NCBI RefSeq assembly: GCF_023898315.1
Contig: NC_064616.1
Coordinates: 532,413,102-532,477,101 of the forward strand
Length of the DNA: 64,000 nucleotides
Source: Schistocerca nitens
Taxonomy: Eukaryota; Arthropoda; Insecta; Orthoptera; Acrididae
Direction of reading: 5' to 3'
Below are positions 46,342 through 57,794 of this stretch, one piece after another; position 1 is the stretch's first letter; each line of letters opens with the position of its first letter. The position numbers and the translations under genes are program-made. The notes below the pieces were generated by a model, which was not told the origin of the DNA, did not search any database, and saw only the letters and a program-made list of their open reading frames with translations.

Positions 46342-46388
46342 ATTATCAAATACGCCGGGAGAAACTCAAGAATCAAAAGTGCCATATT

Positions 46389-46720
46389 TTACCCAACGGA
46401 AGCAAACGCGCAACTACGGTATGGCAGGTGTGTTTATCCGTACACTTCTAAGTCCATCAGCCTGTTCTGCTGTCGTAGCGTCCAGACAACTTTGTCGTGA
46501 GGCTCTTCAGGCGTACACAATGTACTGGACAGTAGAAAATGTGGATATTGTTGTCATTTATGGCGACTGTCGCCAAGCTGTTCCAGCAGCGGTGCAGTTG
46601 TATGCTGAAAAACGTCTTGATCGTGCCAAACCGTTACGAATCATATGTGTTTCCTTACGATATATCTTTGCAAACATTCTTAAAAAATTTAGGAAACTGG
46701 TAGTGTGAAGAATAAAATAC
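46389..46720 (+). pseudogene. DUF4817-type transposon protein fragment
   Basis: The plus strand reads TMYWTVENVDIVVIYGDCRQ, then AVPAAVQLYAEKRLDRAKPL. This resembles the DUF4817 helix-turn-helix segment found at the N-terminus of many insect Tc1/mariner-type transposon proteins ('Y...CN.NA..A...Y...YP'). The Penelope-like element is inserted immediately before it. Only about 110 residues are open. Confidence 0.6.
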
Positions 46721-46759
46721 ACCATCGAAAAAGATCAGCAACTGATGAGAGAAATATAA

Positions 46760-47272
46760 CTAACATTTTAGCAGCTGTAACACAGATGTTAAATTAGAAT
46801 GGTTTGAGAAGCGTAACATATTATGAGGAAAAGCACCAGGGGAAAGAGGAGTGGCGATGGTAAGTTCCCACGGGTGAAATTGACGAGGTCATCGGTCCCT
46901 AGGCTTAATGTACAGAAAAATTTTATCATAGAAGCACCGTGGACTACAAAATAGATGCTAGATTTGTAGGAATAATCAACGCAGATTTGGTATCACGTAC
47001 AAATAAAATCTGAAAGGTTTCAGAAATTGGGCTTTCATGCTATTTTACGATTTACCCGCATCCTCTATTAACGTTGATGTACGAGTAAATATTCTTGGCC
47101 ATCTACTTCAGCTGCGCAATTTTTTTTGCATCTTCCATAATGCGATAATGTCAAACGTATTAGTTATTTGGAAATTCGGACGGACTGTCACGTAATGGTA
47201 GATTGAATTGTATACAATTAACAGAACAGTACTTAGTTGCCGGATTTTAGCAGAAATCTATTTACCTTAGAG
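46760..47272. other. Non-coding stretch
   Basis: A short piece near 46870..46912 (GACGAGGTCATCGGTCCCTA) resembles the family C SINE tail. Otherwise nothing recognised. Confidence 0.35.
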
Positions 47273-47285
47273 CGCTTCTTTAAAA

Positions 47286-47535
47286 CCGAGCGAGGTGGCG
47301 CAGCGGTAGGACACTGGACTTGCATTCGGGAGGACGACGGTTCAATCCCGCGTCCGGCCATCCTGATTTAGGTTCTCCGTGATTTCCCTAGATCACTCCA
47401 GGCAAATGCCGGGATGGTTCCTTTGAAAGGGCACGGCCGACTTCCTTCCCCATCTTCCCTAATCCGAGCTTGTGCTCCGTCTCTAATGACCTCGTTGTCG
47501 ACGGGACGTTAAACACCAATATCCTCCTCCTCCTC
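47286..47535 (+). mobile_element. tRNA-derived SINE, family B, complete
   Basis: The head is tRNA-like (GAGCGAGGTGGCGCAGCGGT as box A region; GGTTCAATCCC as box B). The body includes GCCGGGATGGTTCCTTTGAA, and the element ends in a TCC repeat. A 13-bp target duplication (CGCTTCTTTAAAA) is at 47273..47285 and 47536..47548. Confidence 0.95.
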
Positions 47536-47689
47536 CGCTTCTTTAAAAGTAAGCTGTCCTATTTTTCAGAACATCAATAATTACTTCAGTTTCGCGGTGG
47601 ATACACAATTTGACTACTTTATAATTTCTACGCCTTTTCCACTACTATAATGTACAGGTTTCTGTTTGTATTTATAAATTGGCCTCCAG

Positions 47690-48265
47690 CATGGAAGATG
47701 GGCATTTTACGAACATAATCAATAAACCTTACTCGCGCCTGTCACCTCAGGGATCGTCTCCCGCGTTTTAAGTCTGATACCCAAATTCGATTAGTTTTTC
47801 TATCAGGAAGAGAATCATGTCGGTCATGTTCGAACCTAATGCGAAATGCTCGGTGAGCAGTAATCACAGAACCACCATTGTGAATATACTCCTCCACAAC
47901 AAAATCACGATGCTTACCTAGCCTAGCCATTGCGCCTGTTGAAAAATGGCAGGTATAGGCTATCAAAATGGTTCAAATGGCTCTGAGCACTATGGGACTC
48001 AACTGCTGAGGTCATTAGTCCCCTAGAACTTAGAACTAGTTAAACCTAACTAACCTAAGGACATCACAGACATCCATGCCCGAGGCAGGATTCGAACCTG
48101 CGACCGTAGCGGTCTCGCGGTTCCAGACTGCAGCGCCTTTAACCGCACGGCCACTTCGGCCGGCGTAGGCTATCGATCGGCACCCCCACCATATTAGTAT
48201 CTGCACCACAGCTCACACAGCGGCCTCTCCAAATGCGGGAGATCGATTTTTTTTTCCCCCGGACC
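47690..48265 (-). mobile_element. DUF4817-type transposon 5' end, interrupted by a SINE
   Basis: On the minus strand 47742..47966 reads MARLGKHRDFVVEEYIHNGG, then SVITAHRAFRIRFEHDRHDS and TNRIWVSDLK, a clear DUF4817-like helix-turn-helix segment. Beyond the SINE at 47965..48165 the sequence continues toward a probable terminus near 48265 (CCCCCGGACCGTGTATAACT). The rest of the transposase is missing. Confidence 0.7.
47965..48165 (-). mobile_element. tRNA-derived SINE, family A
   Basis: Reverse orientation, complete. A 9-bp target duplication (TAGGCTATC) is at 47956..47964 and 48166..48174. The reversed box B GGATTCGAACC is near 48089. Confidence 0.93.
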
Positions 48266-49174
48266 GTGTATAACTGGAAAGGTTGAAAAAGTATGTAAAT
48301 GAGATCACTCAAACCCGAAGAGTGCGTAAATACACCCATATAGCTGATACGGCCGAAGAGATTAGTTTAATTCGTTTTTTCTTTAGACTGAAAAAACCGA
48401 CTGAACGGCAATACAGTAGACAGGCCAATCGGTTGTTAAAACAAGTCTCCTGTCCCATCACTACCTCTGGGTATTACTAGGAGGCCCCGTACGAAAAATC
48501 GTGTAGACTGAAGATAACGGCAATTCATTTTTCAGCGTTCTCGTCAAGGAAAGAATGCAGATGGGTAGAAGAGAAATACGTCTGCCGGCAAAACGTATAA
48601 AAAGCTAACATGTTTGGACTACATTCGAAGAGGGAGTATTTATAGGTCCAGAGTAGATGTCTAGACTGTTTGATGATATCAATGAGAAATGATAGGATGT
48701 AAAATAACAGCAACTCTATAACGTTTCATAATAATAGTGCAAACTGACCTCGTTGAATCAGGTAGATACGGGGTCTTATTTTGAAAAGTACCTTACGAAC
48801 GGAGTTGTTTCAAAAACGAGGTTCGTTGGTCTCTGTGCAAGGGAAAATATACTGCGTATTTCTCTGAAGATCGCTCAATAATAAAATGAAACTCATGTAG
48901 CTAAAATCTAGGTACCTCTCACAGACTAAATTTATACGTGATGGTGAGTAAAAAAACTGAGTTTGGCGACTAAGGAGTAGGCAACAAAAATGCAGACGGA
49001 GTTCCTGAGTCAGAAATTCGGAACATAGGGAGTTTACTAATGAAAATTGTTAGTTGCGTGAATACAGCTAAAATGCGTATATACTTACCCGAACGACTTG
49101 CTGAATGCTGAAATCTCTTTAGAGGTAATTGGTATCGTATCAGTTTCTAGTTTATGTGCTGCACTTTCCTTGTT
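48266..49174. other. Non-coding stretch
   Basis: Nothing recognised. Confidence 0.35.
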
Positions 49175-49185
49175 ATCGAATAAGT

Positions 49186-49378
49186 TCAAAAATGGCTCTG
49201 AGCACTATGGGACTCAACTGCTGTGGTCATAAGTCCCCTAGAACTTAGCACTACTTAAACCTAACTAACCTAAGGACATCACACACATCCATGCCCGAGG
49301 CAGGATTCGAACCTGCGACCGTAGCGGTCGCACGGTTCCGGACTGCGCGCCTAGAACCGCGAGACCACCGCGGCCGGC
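49186..49378 (-). mobile_element. tRNA-derived SINE, family A
   Basis: Reverse orientation, complete. An 11-bp target duplication (ATCGAATAAGT) is at 49175..49185 and 49379..49389. It lies at the left edge of the piggyBac remnant. Confidence 0.95.
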
Positions 49379-50018
49379 ATCGAATAAGTGATACGGCGTT
49401 ACTGTCCGTTTTCAAAAGATGAGCTCCTCAGTTTTCTTCATCATAGTGATGACGACTTCGTTATTCACAATCCAGGTGACAATGGTTAGACTGAGAGTGA
49501 TGCCAAAGAGCATGTAGGTGACTCCGTCACCACAAATATTCAGAATGTTGGTGAACCAGCTAACGCTGAACAAGTAAATGCAGATACAGATTTTTGATAT
49601 ACCATCGCTTTTTCCTCAGATTCCGAAGAAGAGCCTGTTAAGACTCAAAACAGATAATGTTAGAGGGAAAGGCTCTATTATTTAGACGCCAAAGTGTACA
49701 ATTTCGCTAACAGTCATTCCGTTTGCAAAATCGCAAGTTTAGATTATTCATCTACTGTGTATGACTGCTCCCAAGTCATTTTTTAGCCAAGAAAGTGTAA
49801 ACTATGTAGCTGAGCAATTTAATCTGAATTACAAGTACCTTTACGACGACGACAGTGATAAGTAAAACCTGTGACGATGGAAAAGCGCAGTGTAATGAAA
49901 TTTATTGTTTCCTTGCCGCAAATTTTCTCATGGCTCAAGTGGTAAAAAATGAAGTAAAACATTTATTGGACGAACTATCCGTTAGTGTTTAATTAAATAG
50001 TAGTACCTTCTGTTACTA

Positions 50019-50414
50019 ATGATGTTACACTTTCTTGGTAACAATGAGGGCCCTAGAGATGATAAAATCTGGAAAATTAGGCGCATTCTGGATCATTTAA
50101 GAAAAGTATTTAGAGATTTTTTCCATCCTTTTAAAACTTTATGCATTGATGAAAGTTTAGGTATGTACAAAGATCGCGTCTTCTTCAAACAGTTGATTCC
50201 ATCCAAACGCCATAGATTTGGCGTAAAACTTTTTCTATTCAATGATTGTGAAACTGGATATATTCTTGGCTGTATTATTTCTGTTGGTGCAGCAGCGGAC
50301 GTAAAAAAAAAAATAACAAATTTTTGTGGAAATGTTGGAATACCTAGAAGCATTGTTCTTGCTGTAGTTGAATGGTATCTTGGTAAATATCATACACTGT
50401 ATTTTGACAATTAG
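50019..50414 (+). pseudogene. piggyBac transposase catalytic core fragment
   Basis: 131 residues remain open. LCIDESL contains the first catalytic Asp (residue 44). FFKQLIPSKRHRFGVKLFLF is the strongly conserved block that follows. HTLYFDN contains the second catalytic Asp (residue 130). The codon after FDN, usually tryptophan or an aromatic residue, is TAG. Three bases later the LTR retrotransposon begins. The first Met is probably not the original start. Confidence 0.92.
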
Positions 50415-50417
50415 TAT

Positions 50418-50990
50418 TGAAACGTCCCCTTTTGAACATTTATACATGACTATGCTTAAACTGACACACAGTATTTTTTTTAGCGCAACGCAATCTGACT
50501 TTCAGAAATCCCTACAAAAGAATGACCCTGACTAACATTAACCTATACCTTTCACAAATCACTTACCTCACAAAAATCTTCGTTACTCGAACTACTGCAA
50601 TACAGCGAGCGCCGCTACTGCCAGCTAAATAAAAGATTCAAACTACTGATGGCACTAACTACTGATAGGCATAGTTAGCAAATGAAAGATTTTAATAGAG
50701 AACAAACAATGTATTTACACCTTAATAGTCATAATATATATAGCAGTTCATGACATCCAGCCTTGCAAATTTCAAAACTCTGCCATCTCTTTCCCCACAT
50801 CCACCACTGCTGGCGGCTCACCTCCAACTGCGCAACGCTATGCGCTGTTCACAGCCAACTGCCCAACACTACAATGGCGAATATTACAACAATGCAAACC
50901 AGCCACAGACTGCACACAGTACAGCCAGTGATTTTCATAAAGAGCGCTACGTGGCGTTACCAATAAAAAAAACTAAACAGTCTACTTACA
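50418..50990 (-). repeat. Left LTR (3' LTR of the minus-strand element)
   Basis: 573 bp; begins TGAAACGTCC and ends TACTTACA as written. It matches 57795..58362 throughout, with a couple of dozen small differences by eye. In the element's own direction it begins TG and ends CA. Confidence 0.95.
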
Positions 50991-53900
50991 TAGCCCCAAT
51001 GCTCCCCACAAAAAATTTTACAAATTGTTTTGGGCAGTGGCCAATACAGATTTGAAAAAAATTTTCATCATTACAATAACAAATAAATCAAATGCACACA
51101 CTCATTGATACAATGTTGGTCAAAAGCTAAAATTTTCCCACAGTCCATAAAGACAGTCCTGATCATTCATCACAGTAAAATAGCAGTGTTTTTCCCAAAA
51201 TCTGAGCTGTAAAAGAAAATGCACACGGAAGTAGTGGATTTCCATGCAGTCTTGAAGAAGTAGTGTTGTCCTTCCAACGGAAAGACAGTGCTGACTCTCG
51301 ACATGCAGACAGGTAATGGGCCACAACAGAGCAAACCCACCGCAGAGTCAGTCAAAGTTTTGAAGAATTCTGGTAGGTAGGTCATCACAGAGTAGACCCA
51401 CTGTAGTCCTGGTAGAGATTACAGTATTGGTGGGCCATCAAACGTGCAGACCCACTGTAGTCCTTGTAGAGACGGCCAGCAGCCATCTGTTGCGACTGTG
51501 CAGGTGCACAATCACCATCGAAGAGTCTTGCGGAGAATATAGCAAGTCCATAAACCACCACATGTCCACTCACAAAAAATTTGTTTGAAATGTCCTTAGA
51601 ACCAGCAATGCTGTTATCCAGTCCCTTGCTGAATTATTAACACACGTGCAAACACTATCAGTCCCTACTTCTCACATATTGTCCATATACTATGACCAAC
51701 AGAAATGTGTGCAGTGAAATGTAACTTACAAGTTACTTAATTTGATGAACTGGTGTCAATTACAATTTTATAACATAAGAATACAATAACAATGATACAA
51801 AATACATCATTAAAGAACATGATACAGATAACATTTGTAGTAACACAGACTTTACAAAAGAATAGAAATAAACATATACATCAGTGTTACAGGAATTATG
51901 ACATAAGTAAATACATAAAATATCAGAATAACTTTTGAAAGACCAACCTCACACATGAGCATTAAAACAAAACAGAATAAATAATGTCTAAACATCTTTA
52001 CAAAGAAAATAACATATTATTAGAAAAATTCCACAACATAACTCATATCAGCTAAACACATAAAGACAGGAAAAACACAAATATACAAGAGTACACAAAC
52101 ACATAGCAGAATAACACAAGAGGAAAGGGCAGGGTTTGTTTTCAGTGTAACATTTGGTACTGCAGTCCAACCTAAAAACTTCATTCCATAGATCTTTCGT
52201 CTTATTTCAACATTTGTTTCCTCCAAAAAAATCCTATCCAAGCATGCTTTCTGTATTTATATGTTCACATATTTCTTACCTCATTATTTATTTTCCATTA
52301 TCTTACCTCATCATTTATTTCAAAGAAAATCCTACCTAAACCTGTTGTCCCTAAACCCTACTTTTTTTGCTCATATCCTCTTTCAAAATACTTTCTTGGC
52401 CAAACCATTTTCTTATAGCTTCTCAATGCATTTCTTCCAATTCATCACAACTCGTTCTCTCATATAGCCTACCCCATCATAAGCTAACTTAAATCTACCG
52501 AGCTCAGATGCTAAACTAAGGAACGAGGCAATGCAGCAGCACAAAACAATTAACACAAACAGCAATGGCAAAGCAAGCAGCATAAATTAGCAAAGCAAAT
52601 GCAATATTACAACTAATATAAGGCAATGCGCAGCAAACAAGAAAAATAAATCTGTAGTAAAACTGGCTTAACAGAGTAATACAAAGTGAAATTTAGTAGC
52701 ACTATGCCTGGCAAACAGCAGCAGTAAATGCAATAACTTATACCTAAGCATGACAAAGCTCAAGCAGAAAAAATAGTACACTAAAGACAACAATGCAGAT
52801 AAAGGAAATGTATAATTACATCTTAATGTCTGTGTAATTAAAGTGGTGCACCACAACTATTTCTACAGAAGAAATTACCAAGTACTTGAAAAGAAAATTA
52901 TATATGCAGTTACTGTTATTAGTCCCTTCTTATTGTTCTTTCCATTCCAAGAGCTCCTTTTTCGAAGAATGTGGGTCATAAAATAATTATTTAATAGATC
53001 TGTTGACAGAAAGTGTTCACATTAGCAAATGCATTTAATTTTATTTTATAAAACCAATGCTGCAACATAGCTGGAAACCAGATATCAAATGAAATAAGCA
53101 ATTACGCAAACCATAGCATAAAAATATCATTCAATAGTCATGTGACATTTCATAAGTTAGTTGAAATTCTCTCAACTCTCGTAGAAAGACGCTTGTCATA
53201 ATCAGGTGTGCAGATGTAAGTATCTTTCCAAGTAATGAGCGTGTCGTATTTGCGATGCTTTCTGCAAAGAAATGTCAATAGCGAGGATAATGGCCTCCTT
53301 TTTTTCCCACTTGTGCCTCTGAAAGGCACACACTAATGGCTTTTTCTCCAGCCGACTGGCACACCTGGCCGCCACCTGGGTCACTTAGCTTCCTTACCGA
53401 AATATTTACGACAGCAGTTTGCGCTACAGTGACAGTTTCATATAAAAAAAAATTTCAGAGGTCGAGAATTTGCGTCACGAATGTGTAGAAACAAAATCCT
53501 ATAAATATAACAGCGTACAAAAACTTTTTGCCGGTATTGTGATACATTCACGCATTTACATACATTTCATAACTCTTAAAGTACGATTCTTGGTTTCCAA
53601 CAACCTTTTTCACAAACCGGAGTCCCTAACCACTACTCATTATTCCTTACTTTATTACACATATACATATTCGTGTCGACACTTCTTCAATACTTCATCA
53701 TAACAAATACGTAGCATAATTAAATTCCTCATATAGCATCAGCTTATTGATCATAAACATACCTCAGCAGCATAATACACATCGTCGTCGTAAAAAATAA
53801 CATCATAACACCTCAGTCAAGTCTCTAAAACGTCGTAGCTTTCTGCAATAATTTCAAAACCTAAAAAACATTCTCTGCACATTTCAATAGTGTCATCTAC

Positions 53901-55258
53901 CTCAAACGTACTTTAAAATCATGCTCCCTTACCAAATACATCATTCAAAGCTCTCATAGTATCACAGTGGTTCCGAAAAAATATGAACAGTTCACAAAGT
54001 ACAGACAAAATACAATTTCATAAGTATGAAATTATCCAACTGCGTAATTGCGTAAACATGTGTCACTGATGTAGTAAAAAAAAATGTTTGTCTCTCAGTT
54101 AAATGATCAGATAGCTGTGTAATTTATGTGTTAGAGAAATATGGTACCGAAGTGTAAAGTTGTATAAGCAAATACCATATTAGCTAGGGCTCCTTGTGCT
54201 TGCCAAACACATGGTACACAAAGTAAGCGTGTACCCCCCCTGAGGATAAATGTAATTACACCCTCAGGTGTTACAGATTACAGCAATGGAATGAAATGTA
54301 TCACGGGAAACTTTCTTTGTAATTCAAAAATCTTGAAAAATAAATGGTTTAAGTACAAAATTAATCACTCAAATGCGTGTCCTGTAGCGCTAAATGTGCG
54401 TCTTGCTGTAAGATAATCTCTGTGGAAGTGTCGTAGTTATTGTCCTCCGAAAGCTAAGTTCTGCAGAAGCCAATGTACTTAACTCATGATAAACAAGTTA
54501 TTGCCGTGATGAAGAAAGTACTGTGCTGTAACGTATTGTTGTGCTACGGAAAACGCTGTCTCATTGTAGCTATACCAGAAAAATTACTACTAAAACATGT
54601 TTTACTTTCCAGAATAATTCAGAAAAACTGTGCAGATATAAAACAGAAACACCGCAAAAGCAACATTGTAAATTGTCACTCATTAGTAGCGTCATGATAT
54701 AATCGTGTAGCTGTCAAAGAAACCAAATACTAAGTCATCTTTAATCTCACAAAAACTATTTCAAATAAGGAATGTCTTTTCAAGTAAACCAAAATGTTGC
54801 ATTGAAATCTCATTAGCAGTATATGTTCTAAGTATGTAAGCCTTATAGTCGTTACGTAATCGTGCAACTAACAAGCAAGAATGTACAAATAACAACACTG
54901 TGTCGTCTGTTCACTATAACAATTTATTCGTAATTTCTGTTTAAAAATGTTCCCTAGGTTCTTGACTGGATATTTAACTTCAAACATTGTTGCATGGTAA
55001 CAGTTTCTTAAGTGTGACAAAGCATACTAGAAATGTGAAGTGGCAAAGACAAAGTTAAAAAGCAGATTATCTCTCAATAAACGGTTTTACATGTGAAATG
55101 TATTGCAGTCCTTTAGCCTCCTAGTGCGCAGAGTTTCAGCTTCAAAGTAATTATCATGTTGTATACGTCGGTAAGGAATGCTAAAATTTTTCTCAAGGTT
55201 AGCGTCTATGTTATTTTTCGCTGAGCCAGCCGGCGCACATGGCTGCCTGCGGTGCGAG
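50991..55258 (-). other. Pol-less internal region of the LTR element
   Basis: About 4.3 kb of AT-rich sequence following the gag stop. Reading both strands I find no conserved retroelement enzyme motif. It is either non-coding by design, as in gag-only derivatives, or foreign DNA that replaced pol. Confidence 0.65.
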
Positions 55259-57508
55259 TCATTGTCCGTCTCTTTGTTGGCGCGCGTCGTTATTGGGGTT
55301 TGGAGACCTAACTTCTACAAATTCACCTTGTCGAGAGGGCCCTGCCCTGTTTAAATCCCGCCAGTTCTGATGCAATTCAGGTCTGTCGTTACGATCATAT
55401 CGTCTGTCGTCATGTCGGTAGATTCCATAGTTTCTTTCTTGTCGGTCACGTGGTGGAGAATTTCTCCCTGAATCGTAACTGCGCGCTGGACCGTTGCGTC
55501 TAAAGTTATTCTGTCTCCCTTGATAATAATTGTTTTGGTTCCCACATTGTCTGTTTCTATGGTTGTCTCTGTCACATTCATTACGATGGAAATGCGATCT
55601 TTCTCTGTAACTATTATTACTCTGCCAGTGGTTGTCATATGGGTGGTGTCTGTTTTGGTCACGATTTGCGTTGTAAGAATAGACTTGTCGTGTCCAGTTA
55701 TTGTTTCTGTCGTCACGGAATTGTGACGGATGTGACCTGTAGTGATTGTTTTCCTGTTTTCGCATCCCGCGACTGTCTGTGTCAATTTCTAATTCTTGTA
55801 AGAGTCCCTGAAAAGCTCCAATGTTGTCTTTGCAACGTCCTGCCAAAATAATATGTCGTAAATGTTCAGGTAATTTGATTAAGCAAATGCGGATGAGTTC
55901 TGAGGGGCTATATGGGTTTGACAGGTACTGATTCACGTGCAACATGTCTTCAAAATATTTCACAAGACTGGAAAATTCAGATTGTTCGAAATGTTTCATC
56001 ATTATGATGCTATGTTTTACTCGGTCTTGTGTAGCTTGAGACCAATATGCTGAGAGGAAGGCATGATAAAATTCTCTTTCACTGTGACAATCGTGAATGA
56101 CCGATCGCATTCTTACAGCTGGTTCATTCTCTAAGTAGCCACACATAAATTCTAATCTGTGTTCTAACGACCAGTTGGGAGGAAAACAATGAGAGAATTG
56201 ATGGAGCCATGCTTGTGGATGAATGTCGTTGCCAGAATTCTTAAATGTTTTGAATTTACGTGTAGTAATGAACAGCTTATAGTCAAAATCATCATGTCGG
56301 CGAGTCGCATGTCGGTCATTGTTACGTCGTTTCGGCGGTTCCATCTCAAAATTCGGAGTGCCTTGCCAATTTCTTTCATAATTTCCGAAGTGTCCTGTGT
56401 TATTATTTTGTGGTTGTTCCGTATTTCTAAGTCCCTCTTCCCGTGTTGGAGCGCGAGTGTCCTCTGAAATATGTAATTTTTGTATTACTTGTGCCAACTG
56501 ATCTTGTACTTCCCGGATTTCTCTTTTGTGTTGCGTATTAATTTGATTCTGATTTTGTTTGAATTTCTTAATTTGTTCATACTCTTCTGTGTCAGTGATG
56601 ACTACAGGTCTTGTGTCATTCAGATCATCATCTACCTTTGTAGATAAGTTAGTGAACTGATCCGAAAGTTCGGCTACTTTCTCCGATAGTGTACTTATTT
56701 CCTCAGTGTGTTTTTCTGAACCAAGTTTCAGAGTATCTACTGTGTCCTTTAAGTTTTCCTGAGTTTTTGCAAGTTGCGTAACCGAATCGGTAGATGCAAC
56801 TGAGTCAGTTTTAGCTTGCAAGGTGTCGTGATTTTCATGAACAATGGTTTGCAGTTCTTTTATGGCTGCTTCGTGATTCTGTAATGCATTTTCATGCCGC
56901 GAAAAAATAGGTTGAAAATGCTCACAAATTTTTGTTTTTACTTCATTACAGACTTTTTGACATTTCGATTCAATGTTATGTAACTCAGTAGTTAAATCTT
57001 CACGTGTTTGTTCAAGTGTGGTGTCTAACTTTTGAAGCTTTTGCTGTGTTTGTCTCTGATTTTGTTCCATTTGTTGCATTAGCTGTAATAGCAATACGTT
57101 AGTGTCTGGAATCTGTTCCTCTACGCCTTTCGGCAGTGCATTTGCAGCGGCAACATTCACATTTTGACAAGCAGAAAATGTGTCTTGACTTATTTGAGAA
57201 AACAGTGAGGACGCAAAACCTGAATCTACAGTATTTGCAAAATTGTGTCCTATCATTTCGGATTCCTGAGGCGAGCTGTTGCCGAGCGATCGATCGATAA
57301 TGCTTCCCTGTTCACTAATTGTTTCACTGCCTACGCCATTGTTTGTCGCCCGCTCCATTTCCCTATGCACAATTACCAAATTACTATGTTGAACATTAGT
57401 TAATTCATTACACGGTGGCGCTAACACACTGCTTTCGTCTTCACTGTCATTTCTCAGTTGGAGCCTAGTATTACGTTTTTCACACGCCATAATAGTACAA
57501 TATTTCAC
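55259..57508 (-). CDS. Gag-like polyprotein, 749 aa
   Basis: An uninterrupted ORF. The Met at residue 7 (MACEKRNTR) is an equally good start. Residues 1-130 are Ser/Asn-rich. About 135-345 form a long coiled coil (many Gln, Glu, Lys, Leu heptads: LMQQMEQNQRQTQQKLQKL). About 410-575 resemble the retrotransposon Gag capsid domain (AWLHQFSHCFPPNW, FMCGYLENEPA, and FEDMLHVNQYLSNPYSP). Residues 580-749 are Arg/Asn/His/Tyr-rich and basic, probably the nucleic-acid-binding tail, without a CCHC zinc knuckle. Gag would assemble particles that package the element RNA. Intact gag beside absent pol implies that any mobility depends on enzymes supplied by another element. Confidence 0.9.
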   Translation of the reverse strand: MKYCTIMACEKRNTRLQLRNDSEDESSVLAPPCNELTNVQHSNLVIVHREMERATNNGVGSETISEQGSIIDRSLGNSSPQESEMIGHNFANTVDSGFASSLFSQISQDTFSACQNVNVAAANALPKGVEEQIPDTNVLLLQLMQQMEQNQRQTQQKLQKLDTTLEQTREDLTTELHNIESKCQKVCNEVKTKICEHFQPIFSRHENALQNHEAAIKELQTIVHENHDTLQAKTDSVASTDSVTQLAKTQENLKDTVDTLKLGSEKHTEEISTLSEKVAELSDQFTNLSTKVDDDLNDTRPVVITDTEEYEQIKKFKQNQNQINTQHKREIREVQDQLAQVIQKLHISEDTRAPTREEGLRNTEQPQNNNTGHFGNYERNWQGTPNFEMEPPKRRNNDRHATRRHDDFDYKLFITTRKFKTFKNSGNDIHPQAWLHQFSHCFPPNWSLEHRLEFMCGYLENEPAVRMRSVIHDCHSEREFYHAFLSAYWSQATQDRVKHSIIMMKHFEQSEFSSLVKYFEDMLHVNQYLSNPYSPSELIRICLIKLPEHLRHIILAGRCKDNIGAFQGLLQELEIDTDSRGMRKQENNHYRSHPSQFRDDRNNNWTRQVYSYNANRDQNRHHPYDNHWQSNNSYRERSHFHRNECDRDNHRNRQCGNQNNYYQGRQNNFRRNGPARSYDSGRNSPPRDRQERNYGIYRHDDRRYDRNDRPELHQNWRDLNRAGPSRQGEFVEVRSPNPNNDARQQRDGQ

Positions 57509-57794
57509 ACGATAACACAGAAAAGCACAATTTGAAGAGCAAAATAAGATAACACATTAACATAGCAATGGAAATAATGTCTCCTTAATTGCAAGCGCAG
57601 CTGCGAAATACTTGGTGCAAATCTACATGCATGTTACAACTGTTTTACTGTACAACAATGAAAAACTACAATTACAAAGGAAATTCTCTCTATGATTACG
57701 CGCTAGCAATAAACAAAGGCTACGCTAATTACACAAACTACAAGAAAAAAATCAGAAGATTCCAGTCAGGTATCCTCGGCTAAGGGTCGACATA

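Larger units (their letters stand above)
45115..46376 (-). mobile_element. Compact Penelope-like element, GIY-YIG only
   Basis: A 12-bp target duplication (AAGTGCCATATT) at 45103..45114 and 46377..46388 brackets a 1262-bp element. Its ends are inverted repeats of about 249 bases (45115..45363 and 46093..46341), rich in GC and CpG. A further 35 bases are present only at the right. Inside is one minus-strand ORF with a GIY-YIG endonuclease domain. A reverse transcriptase, normally N-terminal to this domain in Penelope-like elements, is absent. Inverted or partial terminal repeats are a known habit of this class. The simplest reading is a 5'-truncated copy with an inverted terminal piece. Confidence 0.85.

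Noticed and set aside
46221..46451. Plus-strand ORF across the right arm of the Penelope-like element
   Set aside because: It runs through the terminal repeat and target duplication into unrelated flanking DNA, so it is not a gene.
55351..56467. ORFs overlapping gag in other frames
   Set aside because: Shadows of the 749-codon gag ORF; composition follows the Arg/Asn/His-rich tail.
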